From Chloroflexota bacterium (lineage in GTDB: Bacteria > Chloroflexota > Dehalococcoidia > UBA2247 > RBG-13-53-26), in assembly GCA_003650185.1 (NCBI GenBank), contig QMOF01000127.1, positions 1-6,657 on the forward strand: a stretch of 6,657 nt of DNA, written 5' to 3'. How positions within the stretch are numbered: position 1 is the stretch's first letter; each line of letters begins with the position of its first letter. The notes below the pieces were generated by a model that saw only the letters and a list, made by a program, of their open reading frames with translations, did no database searches and was not told the origin of the DNA. The position numbers and the translations under genes are program-made. Of this stretch, positions 1 through 3,865 are shown piece after piece.

Positions 1-471
1 CGGGACTCTCAGACCCATAGGTACGGCTTCAGCCACCGCTCGCACCAGTTGAGGCACAAAGTGCGATGGGGAGACGAAGTTGACGTTGTGACAGCCAAGC
101 TCATCCTGGAGGTAGAGCATCCTCTCGGCCAGGGAGCGGCAGTCTATCTCGTTCGCCTTCTGTCTTCGCCAGTCCTGGCTTATCTGGTGGTTCTGGCAGT
201 AAACACACCTCATGTTGCAGTTGGCAAAGAACACTGTACCGGAGCCCTTCGTCCCTGAGACAGGAGGTTCCTCCCCGTGGTGGGCGCAGACTGCTGCCAC
301 TATGGGCATACGGCCCGAATGGCAGAAGCCCTGTTCACCTTCCAGGCGGTCTACATGGCATTGCCTGGGGCAGACGTCACACGACAGCAGGCGCGCCTCA
401 AGAGCCCGAGCACGACGCTCCAGCTCCCCGCAGCGGTAGAGGGCGACGTAACGCGGTTCCACAGATGTCAT
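1..471 (-). CDS. PflX-like radical SAM protein (COG1313 type), 3' end cut by window
   Basis: The first 157 residues are visible; the frame is open to the left edge, so the C-terminal part is missing. The radical SAM [4Fe-4S] motif CxxxCxxC is Cys85-Cys89-Cys92 (FFANCNMRCVYCQN), preceded by the GEEPPVSGTKGSGT stretch (66-79) and followed by ISQ and by GCHNVNFVSPSHFVPQL (126-142). Four more cysteines, CDVCPRQC with GFC (31-50), form the family's N-terminal cysteine cluster. This order is characteristic of COG1313, uncharacterised homologues of pyruvate formate-lyase activating enzyme. The family cleaves S-adenosylmethionine to a radical; the substrate is unknown. The start at 471 is supported by GGGGAG eight bases upstream on the minus strand. 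A TATAAT (548-543, minus) lies about 70 bp upstream. It is transcribed divergently from mscL. The family call is secure; the biological role is not. Confidence 0.93.
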   Translation of the reverse strand, partial: MTSVEPRYVALYRCGELERRARALEARLLSCDVCPRQCHVDRLEGEQGFCHSGRMPIVAAVCAHHGEEPPVSGTKGSGTVFFANCNMRCVYCQNHQISQDWRRQKANEIDCRSLAERMLYLQDELGCHNVNFVSPSHFVPQLVRAVAEAVPMGLRVP

Positions 472-542
472 AGATGCAACTCCCCGAACAAACGCGGCTG
501 GGCGGCCGCCTTGTGCCCTGGCGCCTGATCTCCCACCAGTCC

Positions 543-548
543 ATTATA
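543..548 (-). promoter_or_regulatory. Candidate -10 box for the radical SAM gene
   Basis: The minus strand reads TATAAT here, a perfect -10 hexamer in otherwise GC-rich DNA, about 72 bases before the ATG at 471. At 17 bp spacing the -35 position (571-566) reads CTGCCC, a poor match to TTGACA, so the promoter would be weak or activator-dependent. Inference from sequence only. Confidence 0.4.
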
Positions 549-808
549 GCCGCTTAGGGACACCGGGGCAGGCAGGCGGGTTCATGCCCCATCTGGGCAG
601 CACGCGCAGGCACGTGGCATTATGTAAACGTTGGTGCAACCTCCTGTAACTCGCGTTAACCGACCAGCAATCTGCATGCAGGTAACCTTACCCGAAGGGA
701 GCACCTCCCACAGATGGCATCTGCCCTTTACTTTGAAGGAGATGAAGCCGACGGAACCTCTCTCACACCAGGCATGAACCTGCCACAGGATGCCCCGTCG
801 GCTGAGAC

Positions 809-812
809 GAGG
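809..812 (+). promoter_or_regulatory. Ribosome binding site of mscL
   Basis: GAGG (809-812) lies eight bases before the ATG at 821 and supports that start. The base of the 746-803 stem sits immediately before it, so folding of the leader could affect access to the site. Confidence 0.6.
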
Positions 813-820
813 TAGCACAA

Positions 821-1183
821 ATGCCAGGCGAGTTCAAGCAGTCCATTATGAGGAGCAACGCGGTCGACCTGGCCGTTACCATTGTGATAGGGATTGCCTT
901 TGGTACCATCGTTACATCGCTGGTCTCCGGCATCATCATGCTGCCGGTCGGTCTGCTGTGGAAGGACGTGGGCTTCGCCGACCACTTCATTGTGTTACAG
1001 GAAGGCGAACCGGCCGGCCCTTATGCTCCTCTTGACGAGGCCAAGGCAGCAGGTGCCGTGACCATCAATTACGGTGTATTCATCACAACGGTGATCATTT
1101 TCATCATCATCGCCTTTGCCATCTTCCTGCTGGCGCAGTGCCTAGACCGCGTTCGGCGCCAAACTGGATCTCGTCGATGGTGA
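821..1183 (+). CDS. mscL: Large-conductance mechanosensitive channel MscL, short C-terminus
   Basis: MscL forms a homopentameric membrane pore that opens under membrane tension and releases solutes after hypo-osmotic shock. The 120-residue product begins with the family's amphipathic N-terminal helix and TM1 (EFKQSIMRSNAVDLAVTIVIG, 4-24, running on through FGTIVTSLVSGIIMLPVGLL to 46). An extracellular loop (about 47-80) and TM2 (YGVFITTVIIFIIIAFAIFLL, 84-104) follow. Family members are usually about 130-150 residues and end in a charged cytoplasmic helix after an (N/D)RxRR motif. Here homology stops at DRVRR (109-113) and a seven-residue tail, QTGSRRW, closes the frame. The last 77 bp overlap an antisense DUF4382 gene, which marks a likely rearrangement point near 1150-1165. 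MscL lacking its C-terminal bundle is known to keep channel activity in E. coli, so this copy may still work. The start is supported by GAGG at 809. Confidence 0.9.
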   Translation: MPGEFKQSIMRSNAVDLAVTIVIGIAFGTIVTSLVSGIIMLPVGLLWKDVGFADHFIVLQEGEPAGPYAPLDEAKAAGAVTINYGVFITTVIIFIIIAFAIFLLAQCLDRVRRQTGSRRW

Positions 1184-1373
1184 TGAAGACACCTTCAATG
1201 TTGGCTGCATCCATTGGCGCATCGGTGAGGTAAAGGCCCAGAGTTCCGGTCCTGCTGGCTTCGCCGTTGGTACGGCCGGACGTTTTTCCCCCACAGCCGG
1301 GTGCCAGCATAAGCAGCAGGGCCAGAGCAATCACGGCTGTCACGTATGGCCTTGACGCTTCCTTTCGCGACAT
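1107..1373 (-). pseudogene. DUF4382-type lipoprotein, N-terminal fragment only
   Basis: From the ATG at 1373 the frame gives 88 residues. A lipoprotein signal peptide comes first: MSRKEASRP, a hydrophobic core VTAVIALALLLML (11-23), and a lipobox ending in Cys27 (LAPGC). A low-complexity linker follows, then GTLGLYLTDAPMDAANIEGV and FITIDEIQ (43-70). The TDAPxD...V-x-ITIDxI signature is typical of DUF4382, a domain of unknown function in secreted or surface-anchored bacterial and archaeal proteins. The domain normally continues well past this point, but here homology ends at about residue 70-74 and the rest is antisense to the mscL 3' end. I read it as a gene broken by the same event that clipped mscL. 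No clear Shine-Dalgarno is present; a hairpin (CGGTC/GACCG, 1383-1397) occupies that position. Confidence 0.66.
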
Positions 1374-1611
1374 TGGGTATAGCGGTCTTGCCGACCGTCC
1401 GCCATGTCCTTCAAGTTGTAGACATCGTAGTCCGGGGCTGTGGTGCGCCGACACCCTGAAGAGTGATTCGGGCAGCTACTTCGGGCTGGTACGGGCATGT
1501 CATGGGCGCGCTTCAGGGACGCGACGGCGGTGCTGCTTCGACTCTCGGCGGAGCCGCTGATACGATACCAGTAGCACTGCCGCGTACTTCGCATCACGAT
1601 CCAGCGAGGAG
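1374..1611. other. Unassigned stretch between truncated genes
   Basis: I see no convincing gene here on either strand. A small hairpin, CGGTCttgccGACCG (1383-1397), lies directly upstream of the minus-strand lipoprotein start. Short open frames exist on both strands, but none shows a recognisable domain or ribosome binding site. It may be decayed coding sequence, in keeping with the broken genes on both sides. Confidence 0.4.
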
Positions 1612-2028
1612 ATGGAGATAATAAAGCAAGCGGGTTCGCAGTCGGACTTCCTGGGCAATCCAGATTTCTTCGAGGTGTGTATCAACGTCCCAGACCTTGA
1701 CCAGAGCCTGGAGCAGCTCCAGAGCCTGTTTAAGATGACTCCCTACCTGGTCCGTGAGACCAAGGTCAGGAACATCGAGTTACACGGGGAGAAGAAGCCG
1801 GATGCCAGAATCAAGTTCGCCTACTTCAGGGCGGGCCTGATGAGGCTCGAATTCCTGCAGCCGATCGAGGGCGAGAGCATCTGGGCCGAGTTCGTAGAGA
1901 AGAAGGTTACGGGCATACAGCATATCGGGTGTCGAGTGAGAGACCCGACCCCCACGCCCGGGAGGAGAGTGGCGGGGCCTAACGGCGGTGTGTGGCATGG
2001 GATGGTCTGGCGCCCACTGCCATACTAG
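1612..2028 (+). CDS. VOC/glyoxalase-fold protein, C-terminal half lost
   Basis: Residues 18-111 match the first module of the vicinal oxygen chelate fold in the methylmalonyl-CoA epimerase/glyoxalase style. FFEVCINVPDLDQSLEQLQSLF (19-40) is the opening strand and helix, ARIKFAYFRAGLMRLEFLQPIEGE (65-88) the central hairpin with Glu80, and EFVEKKVTGIQHIGCRV (93-109) the strand with His104. Such proteins bind a divalent metal through His and Glu residues to isomerise or cleave small substrates. After RD111 homology stops: the last 27 residues (PTPTPGRRVAGPNGG and on) are low-complexity, and I found no continuation in other frames. The second strand set and the final metal ligand are missing, and the first-strand His is absent (Glu21/Val22). 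The product is probably non-functional. GAGGAG (1606-1611) abuts the ATG with no spacer, so the start is uncertain. The exact substrate class cannot be named. Confidence 0.72.
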   Translation: MEIIKQAGSQSDFLGNPDFFEVCINVPDLDQSLEQLQSLFKMTPYLVRETKVRNIELHGEKKPDARIKFAYFRAGLMRLEFLQPIEGESIWAEFVEKKVTGIQHIGCRVRDPTPTPGRRVAGPNGGVWHGMVWRPLPY

Positions 2029-2837
2029 GCCAGACGGATGTCGGCGTTATCTGCTTCTTTGAGGAACCGGAGCAGTATCTTGGTCCTCAAATCGTTGCGG
2101 CCGCGCAACGGAGTGACGAACTTGCCCTTGATCCAGATGCGCTGTGGCTCCACCGAGACCAGCACCCGAGGTGCCTGACTGGCCTCGGCCAGGAATCGCG
2201 GATGACCGTTGCGGAAGATGCGGCGGGCCTGCCTGATGTGGGGCTCGTCCTCCGAGGTGAGTATCCTTTCCAGCAGATGACATGCCCTCTCGACATTGCT
2301 GTCTGGGGTGATGGGGATACGGACTTCGTCGAACATGTAGTCCGAGAGAATAGTCTTGTGCTCCGAGGCGTAGTCCTTGGAGTAGTTCAGCACCGCCTGG
2401 TCCAGGACCAGGAGATTGGGCAGGTGAATTATCCTGCCCGTCAACTCGCCACCCAGCTTCTCGTCCTCCCCTACCTCCTCCAGGGTGGTGTGCAGGAGAC
2501 CCACCCGGCGCACATCACCCTTTATGTTACCGATCCGTATCCTGTCGCCAACGTCATAGATGTGGGCGAAGCTGATGGCGAAATAACCGAAGAAACTGGC
2601 AATGTACTTCTGAAGGGCCAGGGCCAGGCCCAGCGCCAGGATGGGAACGTAGATGGCCGCCTGTGGCACAAATATGGCTGCCGCGACTGTGCCCCCGACC
2701 ACCGCCAGGATTATGGTCATCGCCGCCACTGCTGTGACCAGCTTCATGCGCACTCCCGGTTGCGGCGATGTGTGGTGCAGTTCCTCCTCCACAGGCGGGC
2801 ACCCGGCTATCGGAGTATCCTTTGTCAGAGTGGTCAA
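2025..2837 (-). CDS. MscS-family small-conductance mechanosensitive channel
   Basis: The 270-residue product has an N-terminal hydrophilic segment (1-30) and a transmembrane helix (about 32-57). The MscS pore helix and domain follow: AAIYVPILALGLALALQKYI (60-79), ASFFGYFAISF (80-90), then DVGDRIRIGNIKGDVRRVGLLHTTL (95-119), the beta domain lining the cytoplasmic vestibule. HLPNLLVLDQAVLNYS (138-153) is the family's PN...NYS element. The C-terminal alpha/beta part (about 165-270) is complete. MscS channels open under tension to relieve turgor. With only two or three membrane segments this is a minimal-type member. The start is TTG at 2837, eleven bases after AGGAGG (2854-2849). That AGGAGG is fused to the TAA stop of the upstream frame (8-bp gap), implying co-transcription and probable translational coupling. 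Its 3' end faces the truncated VOC gene. Confidence 0.87.
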   Translation of the reverse strand: MTTLTKDTPIAGCPPVEEELHHTSPQPGVRMKLVTAVAAMTIILAVVGGTVAAAIFVPQAAIYVPILALGLALALQKYIASFFGYFAISFAHIYDVGDRIRIGNIKGDVRRVGLLHTTLEEVGEDEKLGGELTGRIIHLPNLLVLDQAVLNYSKDYASEHKTILSDYMFDEVRIPITPDSNVERACHLLERILTSEDEPHIRQARRIFRNGHPRFLAEASQAPRVLVSVEPQRIWIKGKFVTPLRGRNDLRTKILLRFLKEADNADIRLA

Positions 2838-2845
2838 AGTAGCGC

Positions 2846-3286
2846 TTACCTCCTGGCTCTGAACTGGGCCAGCCTGGCGCCCACCGCGTGGGCAGCCGAA
2901 GGGCGGTCGGCCGCCTTCCTCAGGTTTCTGGCCAGGGTCACGTCGCCGATAACATCCCTCACCCAGTTGGCGAAGTCGTTCTTCTCACTGTTGACGTGGT
3001 AGCTGAAAGTCCCGCCCGGCATCGTCTGGAGAGTGGTATCCAACTCGTCCACGGGCGTAGGGTGGGTGGAGCTAGCTCCACCCACCCTACCGGGCTCCTT
3101 TACTGTGAAAAACAGGGTTGCCGGACCGTGTGGCCCAGGCCTGCGGTTTCGTTCAAGCGATTGCCTTTTCTGTAAGCTGGGGTGACACAGCGGACCGTGC
3201 CACCCTTCTGGCAGAGTGCCTTCTACTTCTTGTTGTTCTTGGGGGTCTGGGACTTGCTGGGCTTCTTGGCTATCTTGGGACATCAT
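2846..3286 (-). CDS. Small protein with KNDFANWVRDVIGD motif (DUF5752-like), 5' part doubtful
   Basis: The frame is open from ATG 3286 for 146 codons, but only the last 68 (from about 3052) look like real protein: VDELDTTLQTMPGGTFSYHV, then KNDFANWVRDVIGD (residues 102-115), then LARNLRKAADRP and a basic tail. This H...KNDFAxWxRDVIGD-x-x-LAxxLR pattern recurs in short helical proteins of unknown function; DUF5752 is my best guess at the family. The upstream 78 residues are compositionally odd (Pro/Gln-rich, then PGPHGP) and contain the translation of a 34-bp palindrome at 3057-3090, exactly where homology begins. The natural 5' end was probably replaced or disrupted by that repeat. No good ribosome binding site precedes GTG 3052. 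The stop codon overlaps the signal that drives the MscS gene, so the pair likely forms an operon. Confidence 0.5.
   Translation of the reverse strand: MMSQDSQEAQQVPDPQEQQEVEGTLPEGWHGPLCHPSLQKRQSLERNRRPGPHGPATLFFTVKEPGRVGGASSTHPTPVDELDTTLQTMPGGTFSYHVNSEKNDFANWVRDVIGDVTLARNLRKAADRPSAAHAVGARLAQFRARR
2849..2854 (-). promoter_or_regulatory. Shine-Dalgarno of the MscS gene, embedded in the upstream stop region
   Basis: The minus strand reads AGGAGG directly followed by the TAA stop of the upstream frame. It lies eleven bases before the TTG at 2837 and supports that non-ATG start over the later ATG at codon 31. Ribosomes finishing the upstream frame would cover this site, so the two genes are probably coupled. 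Confidence 0.6.
3057..3090. repeat. Perfect 34-bp palindrome (REP/MITE-like element)
   Basis: The left arm GTAGGGTGGGTGGAGCT (3057-3073) is the exact reverse complement of the right arm at 3074-3090, with no spacer. The GGGTGGGT-rich arms resemble the dispersed GTAGGGTGGGT-type palindromic repeats seen in many bacterial genomes. It lies at the 5' border of the conserved part of the minus-strand KNDFANW gene and would form a very stable hairpin in RNA from either strand. No T-run follows on either side, so a simple intrinsic terminator is unlikely. Confidence 0.8.
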
Positions 3287-3350
3287 CTCACTTCGAAGAG
3301 ACAGCGATGTCCGCTGCTCATGCCGTTAGCCCGGGCCATCGATCAGGATA
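3091..3350. other. Stretch without a convincing gene on the plus strand
   Basis: On the plus strand I see no supported gene between the palindrome and the regulator promoter. On the minus strand the frame of the KNDFANW protein stays open to 3286, but its residues here show no recognisable domain. A short Lys-rich reading in another minus frame ends at about 3220 and lacks a start codon. Confidence 0.35.
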
Positions 3351-3382
3351 TTACATTCATGAATCTTTTTTCATGGTATAAT
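3351..3382 (+). promoter_or_regulatory. Promoter of the winged-helix regulator, with internal dyad
   Basis: A perfect -10 hexamer TATAAT (3377-3382) lies in a sharp AT-rich island. The best -35 candidate, TTACAT (3351-3356), is a weak match at 20 bp spacing. Between them lie CATGAA (3358-3363) and TTCATG (3370-3375), inverted around TCTTTT, a possible operator where a bound protein would block RNA polymerase. The 5' leader to GTG 3452 would be about 60 bases. Confidence 0.55.
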
Positions 3383-3438
3383 ATACACGACCCGGCGGCG
3401 CTGTCAATACCTTACTGTGCCAGTTGTCGGAGTTGAAG

Positions 3439-3446
3439 AAGGAGGT
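3439..3446 (+). promoter_or_regulatory. Strong Shine-Dalgarno for the regulator
   Basis: AAGGAGGT is a near-complete anti-16S match, five bases before GTG 3452. It fixes the non-ATG start. Confidence 0.75.
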
Positions 3447-3451
3447 ATCGC

Positions 3452-3766
3452 GTGGGCACCTGGACTTTCCTCACCAACCATGCACTGGTGCTCAGCTACA
3501 TTGCTCGTCACCCCCGGACCACCGCCTTCGACCTGGCAATAGCTGTCGGCATTACCGAGAGGGCTGCCCGGAAGATAATCGCCGACCTGCTGGAGGCTGG
3601 GTACGTCGGTAAGAGGCGGGAAGGCCGACGGAACCGCTATCGCATCAATCCCGACCTCCCCCTTCGTCATTCCAGCCACGATGAGACTGCTGTTGGCGAC
3701 CTGCTCGAGGTCCTCGGTTGGAAGCGGCACAAGCGTTCGCCGCGGTCACCGCGGCTCTCTTCGTGA
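3452..3766 (+). CDS. Winged helix-turn-helix transcriptional regulator
   Basis: A 104-residue protein with a GTG start. It opens MGTWTFLTNHALVLSYIARHP (1-21), the first helix of a MarR/ArsR-like winged-helix fold. A helix-turn-helix follows (TAFDLAIAVGITERAARKIIADLLEAGYV, 24-52; the recognition helix is about TERAARKIIADL), then a basic wing, KRREGRRNRYRINPDLPLRH (54-73). A short tail (HDETAVGDLLEVLGW) may help dimerise it. No ligand-binding or receiver domain is visible, so the signal it senses is unknown. It lies about 100 bp upstream of the glucan phosphorylase start on the same strand. Two dyads, at 3739-3755 (inside its own 3' end) and 3827-3839, lie between its HTH coding region and that gene. 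Control of the phosphorylases and of itself is a reasonable inference but is not shown by the sequence. Confidence 0.85.
   Translation: MGTWTFLTNHALVLSYIARHPRTTAFDLAIAVGITERAARKIIADLLEAGYVGKRREGRRNRYRINPDLPLRHSSHDETAVGDLLEVLGWKRHKRSPRSPRLSS
3739..3755. repeat. 17-bp dyad at the 3' end of the regulator gene
   Basis: GCCGCGGT and ACCGCGGC flank a single central C. In RNA the outer six or seven pairs would make a stable GC hairpin with a small loop, four codons before the stop. The following TCTCTTCG is not a proper U-tract, so termination would be weak at best. An operator half-site arrangement is the alternative. Confidence 0.4.
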
Positions 3767-3792
3767 GGCCCATGCATTGTCAGGCTGTGGAC

Positions 3793-3821
3793 TTTACAGC
3801 AATGCTGGGCTATGATATACG
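3793..3821 (+). promoter_or_regulatory. Candidate promoter of the first glucan phosphorylase
   Basis: TTTACA (3793-3798) and TATACG (3816-3821) are spaced by 17 bp, each an imperfect but acceptable match to the sigma-70 hexamers. They lie 45-75 bp before the ATG at 3866. The 13-bp dyad GGTCTGaCAGACC (3827-3839) follows directly, covering the expected transcription start, a typical repressor position. Confidence 0.35.
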
Positions 3822-3826
3822 CCATT

Positions 3827-3839
3827 GGTCTGACAGACC
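3827..3839. promoter_or_regulatory. Dyad, possible operator before glgP
   Basis: GGTCTG-A-CAGACC is a perfect 6-bp inverted repeat around one base. It lies just downstream of the candidate -10 and 12 bp before the ribosome binding site. Position and proximity to the regulator gene suggest an operator; no direct evidence. Confidence 0.35.
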
Positions 3840-3865
3840 CTTGCACTGGTGGAGGAGCCACGCTG

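Larger units (their letters stand above)
472..820. other. Divergent intergenic region with many short dyads
   Basis: No protein-coding frame here resembles a known family. The stretch separates the minus-strand radical SAM gene from plus-strand mscL. It carries a run of short inverted repeats: GTTGgtgCAAC (632-642 area), TAACtcgcGTTA (about 647-658), CTGCATGCAG (672-681), GGTAAccTTACC (681-692), GGGAGcacCTCCC (697-709) and CAGATGgCATCTG (711-723). A longer 9-bp stem, AGCCGACGG (746-754) with CCGTCGGCT (795-803), ends six bases before the mscL ribosome binding site. No known riboswitch consensus was recognised. Confidence 0.5.

Noticed and set aside
612..730. Riboswitch upstream of mscL or antisense to it
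   Set aside because: Several hairpins are visible, but no c-di-AMP, c-di-GMP or cobalamin consensus core could be matched by eye.
1992..3002. Long plus-strand open frame of 336 codons
   Set aside because: It lies antisense to the MscS-family gene and has no recognisable domain; the minus strand carries clear homology, so this is a frame shadow.
3215..3286. Short Lys-rich peptide reading (KKPSKSQTPKNNKK) on the minus strand near 3220-3270
   Set aside because: It looks protein-like but lacks a start codon in its own frame; joining it to the ATG at 3283 needs a frameshift. Too short to support as a gene without comparison.
3182..3436. Plus-strand frame with a hydrophobic stretch (FYFLLFLGVWDLLGFLAILG)
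   Set aside because: The membrane-like residues arise opposite the Gln/Pro/Lys-rich minus frame. No ribosome binding site or family match, and it runs into the regulator promoter.
3812..3865. Upstream ATG of the first phosphorylase at 3812
   Set aside because: It lacks a ribosome binding site and would overlap the candidate -10 and the dyad; ATG 3866 has GGAGGAG at ideal spacing.
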